Shown: positions 1 to 12,399 of the stretch, in pieces
Numbering within the stretch: position 1 is the first letter of the stretch
Layout: each line of letters starts with the position of its first letter
Assembly: GCA_014871385.1 (NCBI GenBank)
Contig: CM026423.1
Location: 13,972,858-14,036,857 of the forward strand
DNA length: 64,000 nucleotides
Origin: Ceratodon purpureus
Lineage: Eukaryota; Streptophyta; Bryopsida; Pseudoditrichales; Ditrichaceae
Reading direction: 5' to 3'
Position numbers and translations under genes: made by a program
Notes under the pieces: model-generated
Databases searched by the model: none
Told to the model about the DNA's origin: nothing
Seen by the model: the letters and a program-made list of their open reading frames with translations, nothing else

Positions 1-205
1 GTTTAATGTACTGCCCTAGTTGGCTACTTTTTGAATGCTGTAACCAGAGGCATCGTTTGGCGGCGATGGTTTAAATGATGTGAATCAGTGTATAGAACAC
101 GGTAGGGTCCTAGTTCTCATCCTTGCATGAGAGCGACTATGCAACAATGATATTGCTGATCTCGGAGAGCGTGCCCTTGCAGAGAATCGTTCCATTTCTA
201 TGTGA
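1..205. repeat. Diverged direct repeat, copy A
   Basis: This stretch matches 1756-1955 in the same orientation at roughly 85-90% identity over about 150 bases, judged by eye. Shared landmarks are GAGGCATCGTTTGGCGGCGA, a TGAATCAGTG block, GTTCTCATCC and CGGAGAGCGTGCCC. Small indels break any common reading frame, so this copy is not coding in the frame that is open in copy B. The two copies flank the 188-codon gene at 280-846. Segmental duplication or an old transposon end are both possible. Confidence 0.7.
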
Positions 206-279
206 ATTCAGAACAGCTCAGAAACTGTTTATCACTTGACGATCGGGTGTAATACATCACACAGATTTGTTGTTTAAAT

Positions 280-846
280 TTATTTCAGAATAATTGAATG
301 AAGTTTACTTGCTTGTTTGTTATTCCAGTCAATGCGAAACATGGTCCCCTCAAGGCGTTGCTCATCTATTTCGCCTATTTCATGCCCATAATCTTCACCA
401 CTGGCTTCGTCTTCGTCTTCACTAGGGGGATTGTAACATGACTTAGGAACCCACGATGGAGGAGGTTCGTAAGTTCGTTCACCATAAGTAGGTGCTGCTC
501 TACCACTTCGATGTAGAGTCACTATGCATAAGAAGACATCAAGCAGCTGATGACCGTCTGAATCTTTGCAGTTTCTTAGAGCCTCTGCTACAATCCGATC
601 CTTTCTCTCCAATCCTTCAAAAGATAAATGCCTTTTGGGATGCTCACCCTTCATGGGATAGTTCCCCTTCAAGGGTATTGCAAGCTTTTCTGGTAGACAA
701 CTAGACTCCTCCTGGATGTCAAGTACCCAGGGCTCCAGAACAGCCGCAATTTGTCCACTACTTCCATCCCGATTGACATGTTTCAGTACACGGAGAAGAT
801 CTGTGAACAACTTTCGTCTCTGCTTCTTAGCATCTTTCCCTGCCAT
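280..846 (-). CDS. Hypothetical 188-residue protein
   Basis: I do not recognise a family. The single open exon starts with a Met-Ala-Gly-Lys context and a basic N-terminus (KDAKKQRRK, residues 4-12). A charged middle follows, then an acidic run (PSEDEDEASGEDYGHEIGEI, about residues 140-160), and it ends after a Trp-Asn-Asn segment. No signal peptide or membrane segment is visible. Even codon use and the long frame suggest a real gene or the last exon of one. An AATAAA on the minus strand overlaps the stop codon. A possible 5'-UTR acceptor (TTCACTGAG) sits just upstream of the ATG. The function is unknown. It could also be the 3' exon of a longer gene whose upstream exons I could not place. 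Confidence 0.5.
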   Translation of the reverse strand: MAGKDAKKQRRKLFTDLLRVLKHVNRDGSSGQIAAVLEPWVLDIQEESSCLPEKLAIPLKGNYPMKGEHPKRHLSFEGLERKDRIVAEALRNCKDSDGHQLLDVFLCIVTLHRSGRAAPTYGERTYEPPPSWVPKSCYNPPSEDEDEASGEDYGHEIGEIDEQRLEGTMFRIDWNNKQASKLHSIILK

Positions 847-1755
847 CGATCCTCAGTGAAGAAAATAGGACCCAACAATAGGAGTTCTTACAGTACCTGC
901 AAAGATATAGAAAGCATTAACTGAAGACTTCTTATGACGATAGAGACAAATATCTAAAATGACTAGTATAGTGTTCAATCAGTTTCTTCTCCAGAAAGTG
1001 CAATCAACCAAACCAAATTAACAGAGGACGAACTTGGCGCTGCAAAATGACCAAGAGAGGAGCTACGCACGATCTCTTGACAAACATATTCTGCAAAGAG
1101 CAATTGCCTGGAATGTTTCTCCCGCGACTAGCCATTGCAAAGCTACAACAGATGCCCGCATCACAGTTCACTATTGTGCTCAAACTACTCATTTAAGCAA
1201 CACAATTAGAGAGCACGGAAAACTTACCGGTGCAGTTAAACAAGATGCACAACCAAGAAATGCCGGATTGCTTCAAATCCCAACTCGAAAGCAACCCACT
1301 CAACTCTACCACATTGTCATTAAGCCACTCTCCAAGAAAGGTTCAACATCTCCGTCAAGCACCAGCTCAAAATCTCTCCCCAAATTGCGTCCTCGATGTT
1401 AAACTTCCTCTGTAAACCCTCCCTTCACAACATATTAGTGATCAGCTACCACCAAACCTTGAAACGAGACTTCGAAGCCCAATTGTGTAGACAGATCTCG
1501 CACAGCTCAAAACCTGCAACATGCACCAGAACGAAACTCAATGCTAACCAAACCTACGAAACCTGCCAAACAAGACCGCCAAGCTCACGCAATCCACCAC
1601 AGCCGCCATTCATAAATGCAGAGAGCTGCTGGGATTCGGAAGCATTAACCCCACTACGAAGGAAGTGGTTTACAGCATATGGGTGGAAGACTGGAAATGG
1701 AGTTGCGTGAGCGTGAATCTTTGTTGAATCAGGACGTGAGATTATAAAATTCATG
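847..1755. other. Intergenic; no gene recognised
   Basis: Short frames on both strands overlap one another without a convincing composition or splice structure. This is probably the 5' flank of the 280-846 gene. Nothing else is supported. Confidence 0.4.
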
Positions 1756-1955
1756 TTCAATGTACTACCCGTGTGGGCTAGTTCTCGAATGCCGTGCCCA
1801 GAGGCATCGTTTGGCGGCGATGGTTTGAATGCTGTGAATCAGTGTGTAGAATACGGTGGGGTCCAAGTTCTCATCCCTGCATGAGAGCGAGTCTGCGACC
1901 ATGATGTTGCTCTCTCGGAGAGCGTGCCCTCGCAGAGAATCGTTCCATTTTGGTC
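1756..1955. repeat. Diverged direct repeat, copy B
   Basis: This is the partner of 1-205. On the minus strand it lies at the 3' end of an open frame (1765-1989), and a second coding-looking minus-strand stretch runs upstream to about 2131. The two are out of frame with each other. This copy may therefore preserve a decayed gene end, with copy A a further decayed duplicate. Confidence 0.6.
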
Positions 1956-4900
1956 CGCTACCTGTTGCTGAAACACCACATTTTGCCAATTGTTTATTGA
2001 TCCACTGTAGCAGTCATCTTCTTCCACAAGCTTCACTCTTAGCCCCTAACCCTAGATCCTCTTCGCAAACCTCGAACCATGTCTGTTCGCCGACCTTGAC
2101 CTCCTCGTCCACGGCCATTCGCCATCCGTGATAAGTGTTTTGTTGATTTGGGAAATTCAGCTCATCAGCATTCAAACCGCTGCTTCTCTTCTGTATCGAG
2201 TAATTGCATCGTCATGGTGACTAGTTTTCGGCTTCGGAATTGGAACACGGTTGTCATCGAGGGTTACGATTGAAAGGAATCCCATGGCCGGGACATGGAG
2301 TTCGGTGATGAGGGAGGAGGCAAGCCACCGTCGGAGGAAATTGAGTATGCACTGTCGTTCTTGACTGTGCCCATGTTATTCAGCTTGCGTTTGGTAGCAT
2401 TCTAGTCTCCAGGAATTTGAACCTGACGATGATCAGCTCCACTAATCTTGTACGATGTAAGCATACGATGAACAGGAATATGGAATCGAGCTTTGGGTAG
2501 TGGCGAGGCGTGGAGGAACTCTAGACAAGTCCCAGACAATGTGGCCGAGGTTTGCTTCCAAATCACAGTAGATTCATGAGATGAGCATTAGGATTTGCAT
2601 TAAAGTTGCGGCAATATTTTACACATAAGCGTGGAAGCGCTGTCTGAAGATAGTCCAAATGTTCTTCGGCTGTTCTTACATCAGCTTTCTCTTCATTTTC
2701 TAATTCACATTGCTCCCAATCCATACAAACCATGTGAGTAATAATATAGATCAACCCAGTTTCTGGCACTCCTTCATTGACATAAGTTGCAGCAGAGTCC
2801 GTGTCCATCGCTCTTGCTTGAAGAGTCGATCCTAATCTTATGAATCATCCCTTCTATTTCAGTAATGGTGCAAACTCCAAATCTGATCACCGGCAGGGTT
2901 CAACATCACATGTGTGCTGCATCACATGAGAGGAGCTCATCAGGTAACTCACTATACCCAATTGTTCAATTCCATGCAGCTAACTTACCGTAACCTGACG
3001 ACAATCCTGATGTACTTAGATCTTAGAAATGGGAAAATCAAGCTCAATCTATGCTCAACACTGACAAGTGTCCGGGAGCTAATTCTGAATGATTTCTGGG
3101 ACTGCTTGACTCTGCAATCTGAGAAAGGCTCCTTTCCTTTGATTTGTTCGAGTACAAGTACTAGAGACAGCTTTGCAGTACTAGGTTAGAAAAACTGCAA
3201 GCAGTATGTAATGCCATGATTTTGCAGAGCCAGTTGTTGGCCATAAACCAGGCGATCAATGTCACTGCGGTAGCACGTCCTTCGTCTGATTAGTGGTACT
3301 CTCCTCTCCTGCCACTTAAGATTGAAGTTAAACCACCTCAAGTTAATAACTTATTTGCCTGGAATCAACATGTGTGACTTGTTAATGCAGCTGTTTGTCC
3401 TATTGCTTTATCAACCTTAGTGCAACTGACAGGAAGATCATCATCACAAGGTTATGGTCGATGATGCTAAATTACTCTCACACCTTCATTTAAATCTGAG
3501 GGTTCCGGTTACACAGTGACATTGTACAGTACAGTACAAGCAATCCCAGTGAGGATCTTTGCTTGTAGTGCATCCTGTAATAGGTCCTCTCAGATTTTTT
3601 TTAACATTAATGGAAGATTTGAATTTTATAATAATGACATGAAGGTAAGGAATAACCATCAGACCCAACCATGAACAATTACAGTAACCTACTAACCTCC
3701 TGTGCTTGTGCCATTACTTTGTGAGAATTTTTGTGCTGCTTCAGAGGTTCAAAGCCTCCAGTTTCGTCCATGTTGAACTTATGCAAACTCCTTTTGTCAG
3801 AAAAAGCACAGATATGCAAAACGATGAAAAGCAAAAAACAATAATCATTTGGGCAGAAAAAACTCCACCTGGGATCTCTTTAACTCCTTTATCCTGAAGT
3901 CAAAGGAAAAAACAAGCCTACTGTAATTGGCTCATTAGTTCCAAATAATAAAATATAATCATAGTCTATCTGGTGATGAAGAAACAAGCCTTGTAGAATG
4001 GAAATGGGGAAGCTTAGTGGACTCCGTCACTCCCAAGACAAATGAGAAAAGGGACAAAGCCTGAGATGAGAAGCCTACAGTGTGACCGTTATGGCAGTAT
4101 TGGGCTCTAAATATGATGGTCCATGGAGGTAAAAGCTTGGCAGGTTATAAAATAAAATTTAGAATAAATAAAATTAATTAATTAATTAATTTTTATAAAA
4201 AAAAGCAAGCTTGGCAGGTTGTAAGAAATTCATGGTTTCTCGCCTGCAAATGCTGCAACATGAAAAATTCAAATAGCTTTATCGCCAATTGTGGGCTATG
4301 TTTGGGATTGAGATGGGATGACTGGGTTCATAACTGCCAGGACTGGAGAGGAGTCAGGACTGCTTCCTTGCTGCACACAAATGGCTATGCATGGCCTGTG
4401 CACAGTCAACTTAGCTGCCAGCAGTGCCAAGTCCCTTGAAGCGGTGGCAGCTTCATCATCTAGTTTGGGGGCATTTACTGTTCGACCTATAATTGTTGTT
4501 GGGCTTGAGGGTTTGTGTGTTAAACCGGGAGTAATGGAGCCCATCTCCATGCTCATAGGAAGGTTACTTCATAGGAGGTGGAGACATCTAAAATCGACCA
4601 CTTTAGATTTTTAGCATTTGTGTTGGAGGTATTTAATTTATAAAGATTTTTTTTATTTTTTTTGGGAGTACATACTAAAGAAGGTTGATAAATGTAATAT
4701 TTTTGTGATTTTATTTCAGATGTTGAATAGTTATGAACTTTTGAAGTGAAAAGTTGAATACTACCCATAGTAGAGATATATAAGTGGATGTATTTTTAAC
4801 AACCATCACAGTAGAACTTGATCATGATGCTACTAGCAAAATATTTAGTTACAGTTCTCTTACACTCAATTACACATGTTATATTTGCTTTCCTAGATTT

Positions 4901-5038
4901 AGACAAATTTTGAAATCTAAAACTTTTATGAAATGGATGTTGTTTAATTCCAAAGTTTGAGAGTAGGCATGGGCTAAGGGAAGAAAAAGAAGTCACATGA
5001 TTGGAGTTATAAATGAAAATGGACTATTTCTACTTTAT
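1956..5038. other. Intergenic region, possible relic ORFs
   Basis: No gene can be assigned. A minus-strand 81-codon frame at 2563-2808 and overlapping frames at 4296-4614 look mildly protein-like but have no recognisable domain or splice context. The motif AAGCTTGGCAGGTT occurs twice in direct orientation near 4131 and 4206, suggesting a small duplication. AT content rises sharply after about 4600. Confidence 0.35.
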
Positions 5039-5907
5039 CCCCTAAACGGCCATTGTCCTAGAATGGGTGTTTTTGAAATTGGGGCATGTTCCTAAAATTT
5101 CAAATTTACTTGAAAATTTTTGAATTTTTTTGTGGAAAAAGGTTTTTTCAAGAGGTTTATGGGGATATTTTTTTTATTTTTTTTGCATGAAGTAAGAAAA
5201 AGTTATGCTCCTTTGAGCATAAAACGCCCTTCCACGGGCAGGCTCTCATGGCACTGTGAATACAGCAATTTCTGCCCAAAACTGCCCAAATCTGCCCAAA
5301 TCTGCCCAAATCTGCCCAAATCTGCCTATTGACGAAACTTTGAAATTCCACCAAAAATTGAGATTTTGATATTTTTCAAAAATAAAAATTTCCATGTATA
5401 GAAAAAGTAGTAGAGCATGTTCCCACCGTTCGGATTTTTAATCCAAATTTTTTTCATATGCTATTTTTATTGTCCAAAAACGGCCTTTGTTTGTGAATTT
5501 CAGCATACCCCCTAGCGGAAAATGATGTTTTTGGCAACCTTCCACAACTTTTTTGAATATAATTTTTTTAAACATAATTAGCTAACTCAGTCTTCTTTGA
5601 CGTGCATCAAAACCCTCAAAATCCATAATGCAAAAAAAAATGGTTTTTTGGGCCTTCAAAACTCTGCTGATCCCTTTTTGCGCAGGAAAAAAAAAAAAAC
5701 ATGTTTTTCAACTTTGAACGTTATGATTTTGCAATTGGTAAGAAATGAGTGTGTAAGATTTGGTGGACATGTAGAAATAGAAGTTAACTACAAGATCTTA
5801 CGGTTAGATGTACTAATTAAGACTCCTACTTTGCAAAATCCACCTTGCTTTGACGAGGGGCTGTTTTCAGGCAGCTTCGATGAAAAACACCCTTGGCCGT
5901 TTAGGGG
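5039..5907. mobile_element. Putative non-autonomous TIR DNA transposon (869 bp)
   Basis: The ends are perfect 14-bp inverted repeats, CCCCTAAACGGCCA, at 5039-5052 and its complement at 5894-5907. Similarity continues inward (a GGGTGTTTTT block on both sides). A 4-bp direct repeat TTAT flanks both ends (5035-5038 and 5908-5911), as expected for a target-site duplication. The interior is AT-rich, has no long credible ORF and contains a 10-bp minisatellite. The superfamily is not clear. A chance palindrome is unlikely given 14 perfect bases plus the flanking repeat. Confidence 0.55.
5271..5326. repeat. 10-bp minisatellite, about 5.6 copies
   Basis: The unit TCTGCCCAAA is repeated head to tail with one variant copy (first junction AAAACTGCCC). 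It lies inside the putative transposon at 5039-5907. Confidence 0.9.
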
Positions 5908-7200
5908 TTATACATTGACACTCTTCATTTAAGCTTAGGCATGGGTGCTTAAAGCTCCTTCCTTGTTGCTTAGAATATCCATTACCTTAATTTAATAGCA
6001 AATTTGCTACTTGGCATACATGTACTTCTTTTTTTGATAGAATTAAGTTAGCCTCTAAAAAATTAAGTTTCTTGAAAAATAATTTAGCAAAACATTACTA
6101 AAAATGACTTCAAATGGCTTGAATTCAACAAAATATTACAAAATACAGTTTATTCTGTTTTCATTTGTTTGCCTTCATAATTTTTTAATTTAATATTTTT
6201 AAAAAAAAATTGTTTTTGGACAATTGTGCTATGGTAGAGAAGTCCAATTTGGCAATGGCTTCAAAAGTTGCTTCCATCGTCTTCAATAATTTCTCACTAG
6301 GTATTAGAATCAATATCTACTTGCTATTTTGTAAAAGATTCAGTTTTGTAACCATATAATTTTATGTAATATTATAGAAAAAAATAAAACACAACAAAAG
6401 TACTATAAATCTTATATCAAAGAATATTTGATCTATTTTTTTGAATATCTTATACAACTAGTCACATTTTCTAGATATAAACAATATTTTCTTCACTATA
6501 GCTATAATCTACAATATTTTCATGAATTTATATTTACTATTATTTCCTATTTTAATCCTAAATTATGCTCCAAGTATATCAACAGCTTTGTATATATATT
6601 ACAAATTCCCCTAACCCTACTTTTTCTTGCTAATACAGTCTCAACTGCAGTATAAATAATAATAATAAATAATAATTTAAAAATAAAATAAAAAAAATAC
6701 CACTAAGTTTCAACACTATTGTAGGTTGGTTGTCCTAATATCAACCAATGGTCCAAAATCAACCTGTAGTTTTCCCAAAACTTATTATGCCTAATTCCTA
6801 GATTTAAAAAACATATGTACCTCATTTGTACATTAGAACATGTGATCCGAATTGGGTCAGAGGTTACTCTATACTTTGGAATTCTGTAGAAAATTGAGAA
6901 ATGCATATTTCTTGCTGCAAATTTTTGCAATCTTCATGAAATCCTATTTTGAAAGGGTCATAATTTGTTTTTGGATTTACCACTGCCAAATGTAGGTCAG
7001 ATTGCTTAAGTGGTTGGTTATAGGACATCCTACCTTAGCTAGAAAAAAACTCATCTCACCTAAATTTCGACAGAAAATACAAGATTATAAAATGTAATAA
7101 AAAGGATGAAAACACATTCTGTTGGGGAAGGGGGGATGAAAAGGGACTTGAAGAAACAGTCATAAATTGTCAGGGCATGGACCACCGTAAGACACAACGC
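5908..7200. other. AT-rich intergenic DNA
   Basis: Homopolymer-rich, low-GC sequence. The few frames are short and biased to Phe, Tyr, Ile and Lys, as expected by chance in AT-rich DNA. No gene is supported. Confidence 0.5.
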
Positions 7201-8889
7201 TCAGCGATGTAAAATCTACGCTATGGGTAGAGCCTAGCGACAACCCTCGCCCTCAGAGCCGCGGAGTCAGGAGTCCGCGGCAATACGCGGCCATAGGGAA
7301 GCGCAAACGCAAACGGAGCCCTTCTCCGCACCCCCTTCTCTCTCACTCTCTCTCTCTCTCTCCCCGAACCCCTCCCCCAGGGAACGCAAAGCAAGGCCGA
7401 GGCAAAGCGAAGCACCCGAATCGAGAGAGTGAGTGTCCCGACTCCCGATCCACGCGAACTCGCACTCCTCCGCCCTCCGATGCCCGATCTCTAGGGCCCC
7501 TGCGCACAGTGCCAGCGCTTTCTCCACAGCATCAGCAGGGAGTTCTCTCGAGGTCGGTGTTTCGTGCTTCGAAATGGCGTAGTAACTTAGTACCCTCGCA
7601 TCGCGCATCTCTGCTCGCTGGTGCGCACCCTAGGGTAACTTCAGATTGTTTAGCGGCTTTCGATTCTCGGACGGCTAGGGCGGGATTGGTGCGTGCGCGC
7701 ATTGGAGCCTGTGCGGGGAATTAGCGTCGGGTGGACGTCAATTCGGAGGACGGGAAAGAAGAGGTTAGATCCTAGCTTTTTGTTGCCGTTGTCGATTGGG
7801 AGTGGTGGTTGGTATTTGGATGTTGTGCGTGGTGTGGAGTGGAGTGGGGGAGGATTGTGTCGTGTGTTCGTGTGTGTGAGGGTGTGAGTGAGTGGTAGCT
7901 TTTTCTGTGTCTGATTGGAGTGTTTTGGTGCTAGTCGTTGAGTTTTTGTTCGTGTTTGAGGGGGGGAGGTGGTGGAGTGCGAGTGGATTTGCTAGATTTG
8001 CTTGTGAGGCTGTGTGCAGTCTGTTGGGAGTAATTAGGTTTTGATAGTGTGTTCTTGTGTTTGTATTTTTGGTTTTTAGTACCGATGCTAGAGAATTGGA
8101 TTTGCAGGTGTTTGGGAGTTGAGTCGTGTCTGATCTTAGTAGAGCGTTACACATATGTGTTTCTTGGCTAGGTTTTTAGGTCTTGGTTTCGGGAATGTCA
8201 GAAGGCGTGCAGTGCCGATTTGGATGTGGCGATCGCAACGCTTACAGAAGCAGCTGAATGCTGCATCGCGTTTGATGTAGTGCTTTTTGGAAATGTTCTT
8301 GATTTTGATGCTCGAGATGAGGAGAGTTCTGCATTTACCAATCTACCGTGTTCTTAGTCTTAGGCAGAGTATCATTTTCTTGTCGGCTGTTTAGTAATGG
8401 CGTTCCCGATTGTCAAGTCACAGACGCTGAATTAGCTGATGTGAAATATTATGTGCAGACATGTTGGAGTAAAATGGAATTCATAGTGCATATCGGTCAC
8501 TTTTTTCCGGAGTGGCTGCTTTAGGGCTTCTATTCTGTGCTTGATTGTTAGTGATGAATTCATGGGGGTGAACGTCGTCGACTTCGGGCCTCCGGCGGGA
8601 TGGCAGAGGCTCTAGGAGCCTACTTTCATTGTCCACCGATTTGGTGCAGGACAGGAAATACTGTGAGATTGAATCGGAGGAGCTTTGCAAGTAACGGGGC
8701 GAAGAGAAGACAGGTTGGGAAGCATTTGTGTTGTAACGTGTGCAATCTCTCGAGGAGCAGGTTACAAACTGGACATCTTTGCATGATAGAAAGGACCGAG
8801 AATTGGAATCTCTTGCAAAGAAGTTCGTTCAAAAGTGTGAAGCAGGCTTTAGAGAATTCTCCCTGACAGGTTTATGAGCAACAGAAAAG
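7201..8889 (+). promoter_or_regulatory. Probable promoter and long 5' leader of the coiled-coil gene
   Basis: Base composition switches from AT-rich to GC-rich at about 7.2 kb, upstream of the start codon at 8890. A CT-rich tract (about 7333-7364, runs of CTCTCT) is typical of plant core promoters or 5' leaders. Short open frames such as 7509-7724 and 8600-8866 show no domain and are taken as leader or uORF sequence. A leader intron is possible. The transcription start cannot be fixed from sequence alone. Confidence 0.45.
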
Positions 8890-11800
8890 ATGCTAGAAAA
8901 TCCTTTGCAAACTAGTATATCATGCGAGAGTTACAAATCTGGTTCAGAAGAAAGCGTAGGAGAGAGCTGCCAGAGCGTCGAGAAGTTGTTTGTCCATGAG
9001 AGTGACATGGTTGAGGATGAGCACGATGCAGAACCGGACCTTTGCCAGAGCGCGGAGAAGTTGTTTGTCCATGAATGTGACATGGTTGAGGATGAGGGCG
9101 ATGTAGAACCAGACCTTTGCCACAGTGCGGGGAAGTTGTTCGTCCATGAGAGTGATACGGTTGAGGATGAGCGTGATGCAGGACCAGACCTTTGCCAGAG
9201 GGCTGATAAATTGTTTGTCCATGAGAGTGACGAAGTTGAGGATGAGCACCAGGAAGAACCACATCTTTGCCACAGCGCCGGGAAGTTGTTTGTCCATGAG
9301 AGTGACACCGTTGAGGATGAGCATGATGCAGAACCAGACCTTTGCCACAGTGCCGGGAAGTTGTTTGTCCATGAAAGTGACATGGTTGAGGACGAGGACG
9401 ATGCAGATTCCGATATTTGTCAGAGTGCTGATAAGTTGTTTGTCCATGAGAGTGACGAAGTTGAGGATGAGGACCAGGGAGAACCAGACCTTGGGAGAGG
9501 CTCCGTGAAGGAACTTAGATCAGAAATGGGGGAACTTGAGTTAAAGGTTTCTAGTACTCTAACGCTGATGGATGAACTAGTTCCTGATTTTCAGGATGAA
9601 ACAAATTCGTGTGATGCAGAGAAAAAAAATCTGGAAGTGGCATTATCGTCTAAGACAGCTGAAGTAGAGGAATTGGTAGCTCAAATTAACTCAAGAGAAT
9701 GTCAAATGGAGGCTCTCATGCAGAAGTTTAGGGATGAGGTGTTTATTATGGATAGAGAAGCTGAAAAGGACCGGAAGGAAAGAGAAATGGATTTCATTGG
9801 GAAACGGCGCCTTTTAGCAGAAATTCGTGAGAAAGAAGAGAGTTGGCAAAATGATCTGGAGGCAATCACACAAGAGTTGTTTGAATCGAGAGAGTGGGCT
9901 AGGCAGAAAGAGGAAGATATTATGATTCTAAAGGAGGATTTGCAAGCACTTGATGAGCGCAGCAAGGCCGAGGAGGAAAGATTATCTGAAAGGATGCATT
10001 CTTTGATCGAAGAAAACGATGTCCTGAAGGCTGCACTTAAGCAGGAACAGAAGTGTCGGGAAGCAGCCGAGGCTGAATATCTGAGACTCGAGGAAGAACA
10101 CATAATACTTCTTAAAGAGCTTAGTACTGAACGGCGGAAGAGCTCGGTAGGTCCGAAGGTGGAAGATACGAACCAATGGGGCAATGCTCATGTTCAACCA
10201 GCTGTTTGTCGGGTAGCCAATGTGGACAGGCAAATTACGGATGCCATGGACGCAATTGAAAATTTAAGAGAAGAGTTGGATTCTAAAGAAACACAACTTG
10301 TACAAGCAAATAGGGATAAACACTCCGAGTGGGAGGAACGTGAAGCTGCATTGGCCGATGAATATAAAGAAATGTTAGATAGGCGTGAAAAACAATGGCA
10401 GCAGTTGTGGATGCTTAAGGAGCAGGAACTTCTCTCTGCAAACGATAAGATACTCCATCAGCTCGCCGATCAGCGCGGGGAATTTGCTATTGTACAGGGA
10501 GCACTAAGAGAATTGGAATGGTCGATCAATCACGGTGACATAGATATTAAAGCTAAATTAGCGGGTATATCCAAGAAAGAAGGAATGGTGAAGGTACATA
10601 CTTCACATTTGGAGGAGGTGGATCAGTATGTTCTGGATCTCCAGTCTAAATTGGAGGATCTCCAGACAAAACTGGAAGAGTCAGAGAAGTATCGAAAAAG
10701 TGCTGAGGTTGCTGCATCAGTAAGAGAATTGAAAAGAGTAGCTAGCTTTGATCTTTCTCTCGTCCAGAGAAACAGAGATGGGAAGCCGGCACTGAACATG
10801 GTTAGGCATGATGGGCATCTCACATCTCATCCCTCTTTAGATAATGGAATGAATAGTTCGCGAATACGCACAAGATCTTCTCTTGGAGATAAACCCGGGC
10901 TTAGTGGGTTTTCTTGCATCAGGGAGATTCAGCCAGAGACGTATTGGGAGGTTGAAAATTCGAGCGGGTATGTTCTCCTGTCAGCCTAGGCTGTGTTTTA
11001 TTACGTTGATTTTTGTGGCAGTTTGACTACATAACAGAAGGTGTTTAAGTAGCTTTAATAATTCAGTAGATGTGTTTTGTATTTTCTCTCTACTTCTCTT
11101 TTATATTACTTGAAGTCGAATTCTGTGGAACTTGGTAAGTGAAATTGGAATAGAATATTCTCAGGTTGTTTTGCAATTCGTTCCGTGACTCTACTGTTAT
11201 TTTAATCAGACGAGTCCCTGCCACTTCTTCCTACTGTCAAGTTAGTGTTTACGTGTGTTTACTCACGAGAGTATGTACTTTTTATTGTTGGTAATGATGG
11301 TTTCCTTTGACTTGGTGCAGTACTGGGCGTTATGGTGGGAGTATCAGCTCCAGCACTAGTTACGGACAGCCTCGCGATGATTATTCCCTCTCTGTGTTGC
11401 CTCCGGGTTCCCCCGGACGGCGGCAGCAGAAGTGGCTTGTTGATGCTGCTTGGTTGGAAAATGTTCGCAAGGTATTCATTGGTTTCATATGTTAATACAT
11501 TTCTAGATTGAATTTTTTTAAATATATCTGCGTCCTGTTTTTATTTCATTCTACGCATAGACTTGTTGCATAGGGTGGACGTACGACTCCCTGTCACACG
11601 TCACTGCAGAGTGAGCTTCTTTGACTTGTTTTTGAGTAATGTCTAACGTGTCGGTTGTGAAAGTGGTCATACTGATGGAAGCTGGTTCTTGCGTTAGGAA
11701 CAAACTTCTTTACGGCAATCGCTTGAATTAGAGCGACAGCGAGCCTCTTCATTTGGTCAGGTGGGCATGACTTTCTTGCACGTGAAGCGTTCTTCACGCA

Positions 11801-12327
11801 TAGATTTGACTTTGTCAGCTTCTGATATACTTGTACGGAGTATGGAACTTGGAATCTTTACCAGTCATGTTGAACGTTCCTATTTACGTTATAACTCAGG
11901 GAACAAAACTGTTGGTTGTAATTTCATGACATTTCTATTAAAGTTTTAAGATTAGGAGATTTATCAATGGATTGCAGATTGAGGCAGGATACAGGATGAT
12001 AGAAGCAGCAGTTGTACGGGCAGTAGAGGAGAAGCATGAGAGCGATTGTAAAGTCCTGGATTTGCAACAGGAGGTGCGCTGGTCCCAACCAAATCCCCTC
12101 TTCTTTTGCACTCCCGGTTTCAATGCTATAACAAGCTGCTCATCACCCAGAGGCCCTCCGACAACAGGATCTGTCGAGCCATAATTCAATATTACCGAAA
12201 CTTTCAGGAGAACTATGAAGGTTATTACAGTGGTTTAAAACGTCAATGTGCAGTCCCCATTCAGGGGGAGCTATCCCATCGGCTGTTATGTGTGCCTTTA
12301 GGTACGTCTTCTTACGGTAAACTCTAG
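8890..12327 (+). CDS. Acidic coiled-coil protein with N-terminal 25-residue tandem repeats
   Basis: Five exons join in phase: 8890-10967, 11321-11471, 11698-11760, 11978-12073 and 12208-12327, giving 835 residues. All introns are GT-AG. An in-frame stop at 8875-8877 supports the ATG at 8890. Residues 27-201 are seven copies of a 25-residue unit with core KLFVHESDxVEDE. Residues of about 205-640 are long heptad-type, Glu/Lys/Leu-rich coiled coil. A Ser-rich linker follows, and the last exons add more helical sequence (QKWLVDAAWLENVRK, then VVRAVEEKHESD). No signal peptide or membrane segment is seen. I do not recognise the family. A structural or scaffold role is an inference from the coiled coil only. 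The 3' end could extend, because a GTACGT donor-like site occurs in the last exon. Confidence 0.75.
8968..9492 (+). repeat. Coding minisatellite: seven 75-bp units
   Basis: Seven tandem 75-bp units encode 25 residues each, in frame. Consensus features are a starting Cys, then KLFVHES, then D-x-VEDE and an acidic tail ending PDL. Units 4 and 7 share the variant ESDEVEDE with a following Gln, and units 2 and 1 share other variants, which suggests unequal exchange of blocks. All three minus-strand frames stay largely open here only because of the repeat. Confidence 0.9.
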
Positions 12328-12393
12328 CTGAAGATAAATGATCTGATGCGGGATTTTAAAAATAAGGATGCATAGTGATGAATTTTTGTTTTG

Positions 12394-12399
12394 AATAAA
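12394..12399 (+). terminator. Candidate poly(A) signal AATAAA
   Basis: AATAAA lies 67 bases after the stop codon of the coiled-coil gene. A second AATAAA lies at 12531-12536. Either could direct 3'-end formation. Confidence 0.4.

Noticed and set aside
5271..5326. CRISPR-like array
   Set aside because: The 10-bp units are contiguous with no spacers, and the genome is a plant; it is a minisatellite.
8912..9447. Three overlapping minus-strand open frames opposite the repeat array
   Set aside because: They are open only because the 75-bp repeat has no stop in those frames; they lack other gene signals.
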